DNA of 64,000 bases, taken from contig JBDVOA010000040.1 of NCBI GenBank assembly GCA_039969355.1, positions 124,001 through 188,000 of the forward strand, in the 5' to 3' direction. Positions 18,138 to 27,126 of this stretch are shown piece after piece. The DNA comes from JL08 sp039969355 (GTDB lineage Bacteria; Pseudomonadota; Alphaproteobacteria; Rhodobacterales; Rhodobacteraceae). Each line of letters begins with the position of its first letter. The first letter of the stretch is position 1. The notes below the pieces were generated by a model. It saw nothing but the letters and a program-made list of their open reading frames with translations, had not been told where the DNA came from and searched no databases. The position numbers and the translations under genes are program-made.

Positions 18138-18746
18138 ATGAGCTTAGATCGGCAGTCTGATCGACAAGGCGGTGGCTCATCGGGGCCTGCATCTTTGACG
18201 AATGCTAGTCATCTCCCTAAGTTTGTACGTGAAAACACCGGGTGGATGCTGGCGGTTGCTGTCAGGATTTTGCAAGACACGGGCCTTGCAGAAGATGCGG
18301 TGCAAACTGCCTTTGCCAAAATCCTGGGCAAGATCGACGGATTTGAGGGACGATCAACGATCAGAACCTGGATGCACCGCATCGTTGTCAACGAAGCGCT
18401 GATGATCTTGCGCAAAATTAAGCGAAGGCAGGAACAAAGCATTGATGCACTCTTGCCGACATTTGATCAATCTGGTTGTCGGATCGAAAGTGATCTGGCC
18501 GAGACAGTGACCCCAGAGGATTTGTTGGATCAGGCCCAGACTGGTCGTGCCGTTACTGCCGCGATCAATAAATTGCCTGATACGTATCGGGTTGTGTTGT
18601 GCTTGCGCGACATAGAAGGGTTGAGCACTGCTGAAGTGGGCGAAGCGCTGGGTATCAGCGAAGCCAATGTAAAGGTACGACTGCATCGCGCCCGCGCCGC
18701 GCTTAAGAAACTGCTGGAACCTGTTTTGAAAGGTCACATGCCATGA
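18138..18746 (+). CDS. ECF-type RNA polymerase sigma factor
   Basis: The 202-residue protein has sigma region 2 (LAVAVRILQDTGLAEDAVQTAF, FEGRSTIRTWMHRIVVNEAL) and region 4 (INKLPDTYRVVLCLRDIEGL, STAEVGEALGISEANVKVRLHRARAALKK). The gene after it overlaps by four bases and encodes a zinc-finger protein, the normal arrangement of sigma and anti-sigma factors. Target promoters are unknown; PagL, transcribed divergently, is one candidate. Confidence 0.92.
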   Translation: MSLDRQSDRQGGGSSGPASLTNASHLPKFVRENTGWMLAVAVRILQDTGLAEDAVQTAFAKILGKIDGFEGRSTIRTWMHRIVVNEALMILRKIKRRQEQSIDALLPTFDQSGCRIESDLAETVTPEDLLDQAQTGRAVTAAINKLPDTYRVVLCLRDIEGLSTAEVGEALGISEANVKVRLHRARAALKKLLEPVLKGHMP

Positions 18747-19057
18747 CGCCTCATGCACCAAAGCAAGACCACCGCCCCCTCGCTGCGCTTGCGTTCAAGA
18801 TGCCATTCATGATTGATTGTGTGGCATTCGAAAATTTCATCACTGCCTACTTCAACGACGATTTGTCGTTTCGTCAGAAACTTGTATTCAACATTCACCT
18901 AAAAATGTGCCGTGAATGCCGAGAGTACCTAAAAGCTTATGAATCTACTATCCTGCTTGCCCGCGCGCAGGCCGACGTACCCTATGCAGAAATGGACTTG
19001 GGGGAGGTGCCTGAGGACCTGATCAAAGCCGTTATCGAAGCTGCGACGGAAAAGTAA
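18743..19057 (+). CDS. soluble zinc-finger anti-sigma factor
   Basis: The 104-residue product has a zinc anti-sigma motif His-X3-Cys-X2-Cys (HLKMCREC), preceded by the helix FENFITAYFNDDLSFRQKLVFN. It has no membrane segment, unlike most anti-sigma factors, so the signal is likely cytoplasmic. The ATG overlaps the sigma-factor stop by four bases. Confidence 0.82.
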   Translation: MTPHAPKQDHRPLAALAFKMPFMIDCVAFENFITAYFNDDLSFRQKLVFNIHLKMCRECREYLKAYESTILLARAQADVPYAEMDLGEVPEDLIKAVIEAATEK

Positions 19058-19263
19058 ATCAAACAATGTGCCTGCCCTGATCATCATTGTTGTTCATGAC
19101 CGGGAGAGCGACGTGCGGATCTGGCTCCACAATAGGGCAGGTGAGAGTCCTCTTACACAACTTGACGCTGTATTTTCCCAAAAAGAACGCCGGGCTGGCC
19201 ATTTCCCGCCGCATTTGCGCGCAAAAGTCATCCTCACGGACACACACACCGAAGGACAAGACC

Positions 19264-19440
19264 ATGAGCACCCAACCCGTAAAAGTTCGCCACGCCCGCC
19301 TATTCGAGATGCTGCGCCAGCAGAATCAGGCTGCCAATACAGCCGCACGTCTCAAGAGCTTTGGGCTTCGCAAAGTCAGTTCGGAAGAAGCCGATGAGAT
19401 CAAGGCCAGCGCGCGCCGCTCTTTTGCCATGCAGGCCTGA
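19264..19440 (+). CDS. small basic protein, unknown function
   Basis: The 58-residue product is basic and predicted helical (VRHARLFEMLRQQNQAANT, then SSEEADEIKASARRSFAMQ). The ATG has AAGGAC six bases upstream. A longer frame exists but shows no coding look. It lies after the anti-sigma gene and converges on rlmE with a 5-bp gap. I recognise no family. Confidence 0.6.
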   Translation: MSTQPVKVRHARLFEMLRQQNQAANTAARLKSFGLRKVSSEEADEIKASARRSFAMQA

Positions 19441-19445
19441 TCGGA

Positions 19446-20174
19446 TCAGTCGTCGGTACCGCCGCGAAAGCCGGTCGCAACCACGAACTTTTCCGAACTA
19501 TCTGAACGAGAGGCTGGTGGTTTTACGTTAGCGACCTTCTTGAACTTCTGTTTCAGCAGTTTTTGCAAATCGCCTTCAGCACCGCCTGCCAATACCTTGG
19601 CAACAAACGTGCCGCCATCTTCCAGTACATCAAAGGCGAAATAGGCCGCGGCTTCGCAGAGTGCGATGATGCGCAGATGATCCGTTTGTTTGTGGCCAGA
19701 TGCACTGGCGGCCATATCGGACATTACCACCTCGGCCTTGCCTCCCAGCCATTCCTTGACCTTGATGTCGGCATCATCTTTCATAAAATCTAGTTGATAC
19801 AGGTCGGTGCCGGCAATCGGTTCCATTTCCTGTAGATCAACACCGAGAACCCGGCCAACAGCCTTGTCTGATCTCTCACCCAGTGCATTGACACGTTTGA
19901 CGGCCACCTGGCACCAGCCACCGGGGGCGCAACCCAGATCAACCACGCGTGCACCGGGCACGAGAAATCGATACTTTTCATCAAGTTCAAGTATCTTGTA
20001 AGCCGCGCGCCCGCGATATCCTTCGGCGTTGGCGCGTTTGACGTATGGATCATTTAACTGGCGCTGCAGCCATCGGGTCGAGCTCAGTTTGCGTCCACGA
20101 GCGCTTTTGACCTTAACTTTTAGGTCCCGCTCGCCACGCCCTGATGTGTTTTTGCCACTGGGTGTCTTTGCCAT
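19446..20174 (-). CDS. rlmE: 23S rRNA 2'-O-ribose methyltransferase RlmE
   Basis: The 242-residue protein matches RlmE/FtsJ, which methylates U2552 in 23S rRNA using SAM. Marks are GYRGRAAYKILELDEKY, SAM loop VVDLGCAPGGWCQVAV, VMSDMAASASGH and FVAKVLAGG, giving the K-D-K-E set with Glu in SDSSEKFV. An N-terminal basic extension is present. It is downstream of ppx/gppA on the same strand. Confidence 0.95.
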   Translation of the reverse strand: MAKTPSGKNTSGRGERDLKVKVKSARGRKLSSTRWLQRQLNDPYVKRANAEGYRGRAAYKILELDEKYRFLVPGARVVDLGCAPGGWCQVAVKRVNALGERSDKAVGRVLGVDLQEMEPIAGTDLYQLDFMKDDADIKVKEWLGGKAEVVMSDMAASASGHKQTDHLRIIALCEAAAYFAFDVLEDGGTFVAKVLAGGAEGDLQKLLKQKFKKVANVKPPASRSDSSEKFVVATGFRGGTDD

Positions 20175-20255
20175 GATCCGATGCGGCCTTTGTCCGTTTC
20201 CGATTTGTCTTGTTCGTTCTCAATTCGCATCCATTGCGCGCGCAGGGTCACTAAG

Positions 20256-21368
20256 TCAAAAGGGCCCATCTTCCAAGACGCCATCAACGCTCATTTGCGC
20301 ATAAAGCAACCCCTCACGCAGACCGCGATCCGCAACAGATAACCGATCTGTCGGCCAGACCCGCATTAAAGCCTGCAGAATTGCCGACCCAGACATGATC
20401 AGCGCCTGCCGGTCCTGCCCGATTCTAGGGTCCGCTCGGCGTCCCTCTGGCCCCTGATCAAGATAGCCGCGAATGACTTTGTCGATCTGATCGGTGCTCA
20501 TCCGCAGCCCGTCTACTTTGGTTCGATCATACCGGCGCAGACCAAGATGGGTTGCCGCAACGGTCGTCACGGTCCCTGAAGTGCCGACGATCTGGAACCG
20601 CTCGCGCTCCTGTTCGTGTTTATAGGGTGCAAAATCAACCAGATTCTCTTCAAAATGCCAACTCATCAACGCAAAGCGGGCAGCGTCATCCTCCACATCG
20701 TTGAACTGGTCCCGCAGTGTCGCAACTCCCAACGGCACCGATATCCAGTCCACCACCTTGGCGGCTGGAAAGGGGCTTTCGATCGGGCGAAAACCGGCAT
20801 GAAGACGCATTATGGCGCTCGGCCGATCCCGTTTGGGCACAGAACTGATGTCAATCCAAACAAGTTCAGTCGATCCACCACCGATATCGACTACCAAAAG
20901 CTGCTCCGTTTTGGTGCTGACAAGTGGCGCGCAGGAAATCACTGCGAGACGGGCTTCCTCTTCTGGTTGAATGATCTCTAGTTGAAGGCCAGTCTCGCGT
21001 CGCACCTGATTGATGAATTCATTGGCGTTCTGGGCCCGTCGGCATGCCTCGGTTGCGATCAGGCGCATGCGTTTGACCCTGTTACGCTTGAGTTTTTGCT
21101 GGCATATGCGCAGGGCTTGTACCGTGCGCGCCATGGAATTGCGCGACAAACGGCCCGTGCGTTCCAATCCTGCACCCAGTTGGACGGATTTAGAAAAGCT
21201 GTCGACCACATGAAACCCGCTGCCCTTGGGTTGGGCAATCAGCATACGGCAACTATTTGTGCCCAAATCCAGCGCAGCATAGAGTTCTGCCGGATCAAGC
21301 GGTTTCGGCGCGGGGCTTTCAACCGGTTTCGGGAACGCGCCCGCACCAGTGGGACGCTTGGGCGCCAT
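20256..21368 (-). CDS. Ppx/GppA family exopolyphosphatase/pppGpp phosphohydrolase
   Basis: The 370-residue protein has the actin-like phosphate motifs ALDLGTNSCRMLIA, VVDIGGGSTELVW and GTSGTVTTVAATHLG. It is a short form without the HD-like C-terminal domains of E. coli Ppx. Substrates in this family are polyphosphate and pppGpp; which applies here cannot be told. The order ppx-rlmE is common in alphaproteobacteria. Confidence 0.93.
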   Translation of the reverse strand: MAPKRPTGAGAFPKPVESPAPKPLDPAELYAALDLGTNSCRMLIAQPKGSGFHVVDSFSKSVQLGAGLERTGRLSRNSMARTVQALRICQQKLKRNRVKRMRLIATEACRRAQNANEFINQVRRETGLQLEIIQPEEEARLAVISCAPLVSTKTEQLLVVDIGGGSTELVWIDISSVPKRDRPSAIMRLHAGFRPIESPFPAAKVVDWISVPLGVATLRDQFNDVEDDAARFALMSWHFEENLVDFAPYKHEQERERFQIVGTSGTVTTVAATHLGLRRYDRTKVDGLRMSTDQIDKVIRGYLDQGPEGRRADPRIGQDRQALIMSGSAILQALMRVWPTDRLSVADRGLREGLLYAQMSVDGVLEDGPF

Positions 21369-21612
21369 AATACACGCCCTCCATTTCGAGTTACGTTTAC
21401 GCTAACGCCTTGTCTGTTGTCGCGCAAGCGTTGCGATACACAAGGCCTCATAATGAACCTGCGGATTTTTCACATCACACACGCTGGTCGCGGGCAAGCA
21501 GGTATGGGAGGATAGGACGCGTCGCGGATAAAGCGTGTTCTGTCGAAAAAAAGCCGTATCGCGCACACGAGGTGCATTAGACAGAGGCCAACAACACGAT
21601 TTTGAGGAATCA

Positions 21613-21912
21613 ATGATGCCCGACGTTACTGTAGTATACTGGCGCGACATCCCGGCACAGGTGATCGTAGGCAAGGGCCGACGGGGCTCCAAACGGCAGC
21701 TTGAAGAGCGTTTCGAGCAGGCGATTGACCGGGCGGCCATGAAAGTTGGTGCTGAGGACACGGACGCTTATCTGGCAGAATGGCGCAAAGCTGATGCCTA
21801 TGCAGTTGATGGGGATCCCGATCAGATTGCCGAGGCTGAGGCGCAGCGCCTAGAGGCCGAATACGATAGAGAACGCATTAAGACCCTGATTGCAAATGAT
21901 GGCTGGGCCTGA
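21613..21912 (+). CDS. conserved small 'virulence factor' family protein before metF
   Basis: The 99-residue product starts PDVTVVYWRDIPAQVIVGKG and matches a short family often labelled virulence factor in alphaproteobacteria, without known function. It has no signal peptide. GAGG lies five bases before the ATG pair. It is followed 35 bp later by the MetF-like gene, with which it regularly co-occurs, so a role around folate or methionine metabolism is more likely than virulence. Confidence 0.75.
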   Translation: MMPDVTVVYWRDIPAQVIVGKGRRGSKRQLEERFEQAIDRAAMKVGAEDTDAYLAEWRKADAYAVDGDPDQIAEAEAQRLEAEYDRERIKTLIANDGWA

Positions 21913-21947
21913 TCCTGCCCCGACACCGATCCATATGGGAGGCCGCT

Positions 21948-22877
21948 ATGGCTTTGTTGAATTTTAAAAGACGCGAAGAACCAACGGAAAAAACTCTCAA
22001 TCCAGAAGTTGAAGCGTTTTTGCAGGACTATTCGATCGAAGTGATGCCTCGCACGGCCGAAAAGATCGAGAATTTTCGCGATTTGTTGCCCGATGGCACG
22101 CGCGTTTACATCGCCCACATCGAAGGCACGCCGATTGAAGATATGGTGGCAACCGCCAAAAGGCTTTCTGATGATGGCTTCGCGGTGATGCCGCACTTCC
22201 CGGCCCGCATCATCAAAGACGCCAAGACGCTGGAGGATTGGATCGCGCGTTATCGCAGCGAGGCGGGTGTTGAACAGGCTTTGCTCTTGGCAGGCGGCGT
22301 GGAAAAGCCTCATGGCGATTTTCATAGTTCAATGCAGTTACTTGAAAATGGTGCGTTCGACCGCGCGGGGTTCAAGCGCCTACACGTGGCGGGACACCCT
22401 GAGGGTAACAAGGATATTGATCCTAAAGGTGGCATGAAGAACGTTGAGGAAGCGCTTGCCTGGAAACAAAAATTCTCTGAGACGACTGATGCCGAGATGG
22501 CATTGGCGACGCAGTTCGCGTTCGAGGCCGCACCCATCATTACATGGGCGGACAATCTTAAGGCGGGGGGCGTCACCTTGCCGATTCACATTGGCATTGC
22601 GGGCCCGGCCAAGCTGCAAACTCTGATCAGATTCGCTATTGCCTGCGGGGTCGGTCCGTCGCTTAAGGTCCTGCAGAAGCGTGCCAAAGATGTAACCAAG
22701 CTGCTCTTGCCGTTTGAACCCACGGACGTCATTACAGAACTCGCTGCCCACAAGGCAGCCAATCCCGATTTCAATATCGCCAATGTTCACTTTTTCCCAC
22801 TGGGCGGCATCAAGACAAATGCCAATTGGGCCATCCAACATGGTGGCGCCTCAGCCCGTACCGCAAACGCATCCTAA
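21948..22877 (+). CDS. methylenetetrahydrofolate reductase-like protein
   Basis: The 309-residue product resembles MetF, a TIM-barrel flavoprotein that reduces 5,10-methylene-THF to 5-methyl-THF. The N-terminal SIEVMPRTAEKIENF, FAVMPHFPARIIKD, LLAGGVEKPHGDF, HVAGHPEGN and the C-terminal VHFFPLGGIKTNANW are seen. The first 20 residues are an extension. It belongs to a divergent subgroup found beside the methyl-THF methyltransferase gene, which follows 9 bp downstream. Confidence 0.85.
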   Translation: MALLNFKRREEPTEKTLNPEVEAFLQDYSIEVMPRTAEKIENFRDLLPDGTRVYIAHIEGTPIEDMVATAKRLSDDGFAVMPHFPARIIKDAKTLEDWIARYRSEAGVEQALLLAGGVEKPHGDFHSSMQLLENGAFDRAGFKRLHVAGHPEGNKDIDPKGGMKNVEEALAWKQKFSETTDAEMALATQFAFEAAPIITWADNLKAGGVTLPIHIGIAGPAKLQTLIRFAIACGVGPSLKVLQKRAKDVTKLLLPFEPTDVITELAAHKAANPDFNIANVHFFPLGGIKTNANWAIQHGGASARTANAS

Positions 22878-22886
22878 GGACCGCAA

Positions 22887-23948
22887 ATGACCCGCACGAT
22901 TGTCGAGAGCAAGACCAAGACAGCTATTATCGGATTTGACCAGCCATTCTGTGTCATCGGCGAACGTATCAACCCCACGGGGCGCAAGAAGCTGGCGGCT
23001 GAGCTGGAGGCCGGCGATTTTTCAACCGTGGAAAAAGACGCGCTGGCGCAGGTCGCTGCCGGGGCGACGATGCTAGATATAAACGCGGGTGTGGTCTACA
23101 ATTCCAATCCCAATCCAAACGAGACTGAGCCCCCTCTGATGGTCAAGACTCTCGAATTGGTTCAGGGTCTCGTAGACGTTCCTTTATGTATCGACAGCTC
23201 AGTACCAGCCGCGCTTGAGGCTGGTCTTGGAGTGTGTGAGGGTCGCCCCTTGCTCAATTCCGTCACGGGCGAGGAAGATCGTCTGGAACTGATCTTGCCA
23301 TTGGTGAAGAAATACAACGTACCGGTGGTGGCCATATCCAACGATGACACGGGTATTTCTGAGGACCCCGACGTTCGCTTTGAGGTCGCCAAGAAGATTG
23401 TGCAACGTGCCGCAGATTTCGGCATTCCGGCGCATGACATAGTTGTTGATCCGCTGGTGATGCCCATTGGCGCGATGGGCACGGCTGGGCTGCAAGTGTT
23501 TACGTTGGTGCGCCGCTTGCGTGAAGAACTTGGCGTTAACACAACCTGTGGCGCATCCAACATTTCGTTTGGCTTGCCAAACCGGCACGGTATTAACAAC
23601 GCGTTCCTGCCTATGGCAATGGGCGCCGGCATGACATCTGCGATCATGAATCCTGTGGCACTGCCGGTCGGTCCGACCAAATTGCAGGAGCGTCGTGATG
23701 AACTTGCGGCCGCTGGTATCATCGTTCCCGACGATATCGACCCTGAGGTGCTTGCCACGTTGACGGGGCTGGGTTCAACCAAGTCCCGTGCGGGCAAGGA
23801 AATGGAAGCGATCCGCGCTGCGAATTTCCTGACCAACAATGATCCGAATGGCAGTGAGTGGATCCGCACTAACAAGCAACCAGTGAAAGCCGGAAATGAA
23901 GGTCGCGGGCGCGGCGCGCGCACCGGTGGACGTAGGCGTCGCGGATGA
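22887..23948 (+). CDS. methyl-THF:corrinoid methyltransferase (pterin module of split methionine synthase)
   Basis: The 353-residue protein is a DHPS-like pterin-binding TIM barrel: VIGERINPTGRKK, MLDINAGVVYNSNPNPNETEP, LCIDSSVPAALEAGL and CGASNISFGLPNR. In MetH this module passes the methyl group from methyl-THF to cobalamin. Several Rhodobacterales use a MetH split over separate genes, and this is that form. The C-terminal ~20 residues are an Arg/Gly-rich basic tail. The B12-binding partner is not in the window; the homocysteine module (bmt) is at 36160-37176. Confidence 0.87.
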   Translation: MTRTIVESKTKTAIIGFDQPFCVIGERINPTGRKKLAAELEAGDFSTVEKDALAQVAAGATMLDINAGVVYNSNPNPNETEPPLMVKTLELVQGLVDVPLCIDSSVPAALEAGLGVCEGRPLLNSVTGEEDRLELILPLVKKYNVPVVAISNDDTGISEDPDVRFEVAKKIVQRAADFGIPAHDIVVDPLVMPIGAMGTAGLQVFTLVRRLREELGVNTTCGASNISFGLPNRHGINNAFLPMAMGAGMTSAIMNPVALPVGPTKLQERRDELAAAGIIVPDDIDPEVLATLTGLGSTKSRAGKEMEAIRAANFLTNNDPNGSEWIRTNKQPVKAGNEGRGRGARTGGRRRRG

Positions 23949-23961
23949 CGTGCAGCAGGCG

Positions 23962-25005
23962 CTAGCGTTGAATGACCGCATCTTCCCATTCGCTTAAGAA
24001 GCGGGCGCGCTTGTACTGGTCCAGATAGACCAGCAGGCCGGGCCCAAGACGGATGGGTCTTAGTGAAGATCGGTCGGGATCAAGTTCCGGCGGCATCGGC
24101 GGAAACGGATAATAGGATTCACCTTCGGTGCTCCATGAAGAGCGGATCAAGTGATCCAGAAACGACCCTCCGAGATCAGGGTTATCGGCGTTCGTCGGTA
24201 TGACGGCAGACCGTAGCATTACCGTTGTAAAGTCATGCGGTTCTATGACGTCGATGGTACCGTTGGAATCGGTGCGCGCCTGCGCGTAGCTGCCCAATAC
24301 GTTATAGGCCACGGCAAGCTTGCCGCTTTGCACGTCGTCGATCATATCAGATGAACAGCAATAGAGCCGAGGGCTGAGATTGCCCATCGTTTCCATCAGA
24401 CGCCAGTACGTTTCCGATGTACGAGCGTCCTGTGTTGCAAAAAGATAGCCGAGACCACTGACTCGAATGTCATATGTGCCCACGCGGCCGCGAAATCTAT
24501 CCGGCTGACTGCGCATGAGTGATATCATGTCTTGCCGTGTACGGGGCAGTTCCAGGCCATCGAATGCTGACTTTGAAACCACAATTGCTGCGGGCTCCTG
24601 CGTGAACGCAAAGACCTGATCGCGCCATTTCGCCCAGTCGGGCACCAATTCGGTTGCGTCAGAGTTATGTGACAATGTCAGGCCGTCGTTGGATAGTTTG
24701 GTTTGCAGATCCATCGCAGATGAAATCGCGAGATCAAAGGACTCCCTTTCATCTTGCAGCGCAGTCATCAACTCAGCGCTGCTGACCGTCACATAGTTGA
24801 CGGCCGTATCAGGATAACGGTCCTGGAAGGCGACAATAAGTGGCGCGAAAGAGTCGGTATCGGCGGTCGAGATAATGTCGATGGTTTCAGAGGCATTGGG
24901 GACCTCAAACAAGGTTTGAACCTCGATTTCAAAGCTTAAGGCCGGCGGTACCAATGCCACCCATCCCGACAGGATCAGGCCAGCGGAAAGAAGAGTGTTA
25001 CGCAT
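23962..25005 (-). CDS. periplasmic binding protein of the TctD/TctE-type signalling locus
   Basis: The 347-residue protein has a signal peptide (likely cut near PPALS) and an ABC-type solute-binding fold (IDIISTADTDSFAPLIVAFQDRYP; AVAYNVLGSYA; SWSTEGESYYPF). It carries a vicinal Cys pair in RLYCCSSD. No ABC permease or ATPase gene is nearby. Its start lies inside the end of the histidine kinase gene (31-bp overlap), so it is coexpressed with the kinase and probably acts as its periplasmic sensor partner rather than as part of a transporter. Confidence 0.8.
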   Translation of the reverse strand: MRNTLLSAGLILSGWVALVPPALSFEIEVQTLFEVPNASETIDIISTADTDSFAPLIVAFQDRYPDTAVNYVTVSSAELMTALQDERESFDLAISSAMDLQTKLSNDGLTLSHNSDATELVPDWAKWRDQVFAFTQEPAAIVVSKSAFDGLELPRTRQDMISLMRSQPDRFRGRVGTYDIRVSGLGYLFATQDARTSETYWRLMETMGNLSPRLYCCSSDMIDDVQSGKLAVAYNVLGSYAQARTDSNGTIDVIEPHDFTTVMLRSAVIPTNADNPDLGGSFLDHLIRSSWSTEGESYYPFPPMPPELDPDRSSLRPIRLGPGLLVYLDQYKRARFLSEWEDAVIQR

Positions 25006-26357
25006 GCGCCAACCTCATTTTTGTTGTTTCCGATTGTGATGCTGCCGCCGTGCGCCTCAACCACTTCCTTTGCTATGGTCAGCCCCAGCCCGGACCCGAC
25101 GGTTGTGCGTACATTGTCCCCTCGCGCAAAGCGATCCAGCAGTCGATCAGTATCTTGCTTGGGAAAACCCGCCCCTCGGTCCGAAACTTGGACAACAGCC
25201 GACTCGTTTGTCTTTCCAATCCAAACTGTTACGTCCTGCTCTTCAGGTGAATACTTGATTGCATTGTCCAGAATATTGCGGATTGCATTCTGTACCAAAA
25301 TTGAATCAACGGCGACCAACACCGGTTCTGCATGCTCGACGTTCAATTCGATATCCTTGAGCTCTGCCACTGCACGCAGGCGTTCAACAATGTCTTCTAC
25401 CAAAGCCACGATCGAAACCGGAGCTCGGTCCAGTTGGTCTGCACGGAAAGTTACCATGGCATGGTCCAGCATTTGTCCGGCAGCGCGAGAGCTTTCGTCA
25501 ATGGCGCGGATCATATCCTTGAGCGATGCCCGATCTTCCGGTTGCTTGGCCCGTCGTAGGGCAATCTCGGCTTGTGTGCGGACGGTTGCTAGTGGCGTCC
25601 GCACCCGATGGGCAGCCTCAGCAATGAAGTCCTCGGATCGCGTAAGAGTTGTGCTGAGCCTTTCTATGAACCTGTTCAGCGAGGTGACCAGTGAAATCAT
25701 TTCACTGGGAACAGGGGCCACAACCGGGCGCAGGTCGTTTGGCCCACGGCGCGACACAGACGCAGCAAGGTTCTGAATCGGACGAATTGTGCCCTGGGCG
25801 GTCAGGATGGCTAGTAAAACCGCCACCGTAAAGAACCCTAAACCGATCAAGATCGCGCTTTGCAGGATCGCGGCAAGGGTCGCTGTATAGCCGGTGCGGG
25901 TCTGCGCAAGCGATCCCCTTACTTCGACCGGTTGCCCATCTACGGAAAGCAATCGGCTGGCGGACACAATCCGCACGTCTTCACCTTTGTAAGGTGCTGT
26001 AAGTGAGCCGCGACCGTCGGAATCAACGTTGGATGCATTTGGCAAGTCTTGGTATCCTGTCAGAAATGCCCCATCGACGGTCACGCGGTAAAAAACCCGC
26101 TCATCTCCAACCGTGCCCAGCATGGAAAATGCCGCATAGGGAATGTCAATCGAGACATCGGCATCCTGAACCGACACTGACTCAAGAATTGCCGTCAGCG
26201 AAGCGCTGAGTGTGTTGTCCTGGGTTTGTGTCGCAACGGTGCGGGCAATGCCCAGAACGGTGAGAAACAGGATTGTGGCAAGCACGGCTGCGCTGCCGAC
26301 CAGTTGCAGCGTCAGCCGGCGACGCAGTGATCCATTGGTCGGAACAACAACGCTCAT
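24975..26357 (-). CDS. tctE: sensor histidine kinase, TctE-like
   Basis: The 460-residue inner-membrane kinase has two transmembrane helices (about 15-35 and 165-190) around a periplasmic TctE-type domain, a HAMP-like segment, the H-box AAHRVRTPLATVRTQAEI, N-box IRNILDNAIKYSPEEQ, and G-boxes VSDRGAGFP and GSGLGLTIAKEVVE. The HRVRTP form of the H-box is common in TctE relatives. The ATG overlaps the response regulator stop by four bases. The set is divergent from tctCBA, so it likely controls citrate/tricarboxylate uptake. Confidence 0.88.
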   Translation of the reverse strand: MSVVVPTNGSLRRRLTLQLVGSAAVLATILFLTVLGIARTVATQTQDNTLSASLTAILESVSVQDADVSIDIPYAAFSMLGTVGDERVFYRVTVDGAFLTGYQDLPNASNVDSDGRGSLTAPYKGEDVRIVSASRLLSVDGQPVEVRGSLAQTRTGYTATLAAILQSAILIGLGFFTVAVLLAILTAQGTIRPIQNLAASVSRRGPNDLRPVVAPVPSEMISLVTSLNRFIERLSTTLTRSEDFIAEAAHRVRTPLATVRTQAEIALRRAKQPEDRASLKDMIRAIDESSRAAGQMLDHAMVTFRADQLDRAPVSIVALVEDIVERLRAVAELKDIELNVEHAEPVLVAVDSILVQNAIRNILDNAIKYSPEEQDVTVWIGKTNESAVVQVSDRGAGFPKQDTDRLLDRFARGDNVRTTVGSGLGLTIAKEVVEAHGGSITIGNNKNEVGACVTLFFPLA

Positions 26358-27019
26358 TGTTCAGTGATCCGGTAACCCAGGCCGCGTACAGTCGCGATTT
26401 CAACCGTCGATCCCTTTAGGTGTTTACGCAACCGACCTACATAAACTTCGATGGCGTTCTCGGACACGTCTTCGTCATAAGAAAACAGCCGATCGACCAA
26501 TTTTGGCTTGGAAAAAATCTTGCCGGGGGAGGCAAGCAGGACCTCAAGCAATCGCAATTCCTTGTTGCGCAGGCTGATCCGGTTGTTGCCGACTTCTAGG
26601 GTTCCGGCCAATCTGTCGAATACCAGGTCGCCGAATCGGTTCTGGTTTTGCCCGGCGCCTGAGCGGCGTCGCAGAACGGCACGTACGCGGGCCTCTAGCT
26701 CCGCGAAGTCAAAGGGCTTTGTGATGTAATCGTCTGCCCCCAGGTCGAGCACGCCAACCCGGTCAGAGATTTCGGAGCGGGCGGTCAGAACGATGACCGG
26801 TGTGTCGTCCTGCTGGCGGCGGTGCGTGTTCAGAAAATCCCGGCCATCGCCGTCCGGCAGCATAATATCGAGCAAGATCAGATCATATTCGCCCGAAGAT
26901 GCGAAATCTTCGGCGCGTTCAAGGTCTTCTGCGTGATCGACAACATGTCCGTCCATGTTCAACCGGTCCGAAATGGCAGATGCAAGCCCCGGATTATCCT
27001 CGACCAGCAAAAACCGCAT
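26354..27019 (-). CDS. tctD: response regulator, OmpR family, TctD-like
   Basis: The 221-residue protein has a receiver domain (MRFLLVEDNPGLASAI; phospho-acceptor Asp in DLILLDIMLPDGDG; Lys in DYITKPFDF) and an OmpR winged helix (LLEVLLASPGKIFSKPKLVD; ENAIEVYVGRLRKHL; VRGLGYRI). The reading frame runs 26 codons further upstream, but the receiver fold begins at the ATG chosen. The 107-bp gap to tctC should hold the promoters and the operator. Confidence 0.9.
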   Translation of the reverse strand: MRFLLVEDNPGLASAISDRLNMDGHVVDHAEDLERAEDFASSGEYDLILLDIMLPDGDGRDFLNTHRRQQDDTPVIVLTARSEISDRVGVLDLGADDYITKPFDFAELEARVRAVLRRRSGAGQNQNRFGDLVFDRLAGTLEVGNNRISLRNKELRLLEVLLASPGKIFSKPKLVDRLFSYDEDVSENAIEVYVGRLRKHLKGSTVEIATVRGLGYRITEQ

Positions 27020-27126
27020 GGGGCAACATTCCTCGCAACTTGGACGTGACAGGTTTGTGTCAGCATAACATGTTATTGTTTCTGTCATGGGCGACAACGA
27101 TCGCTTTTGTCAAATGGGAGGACACC

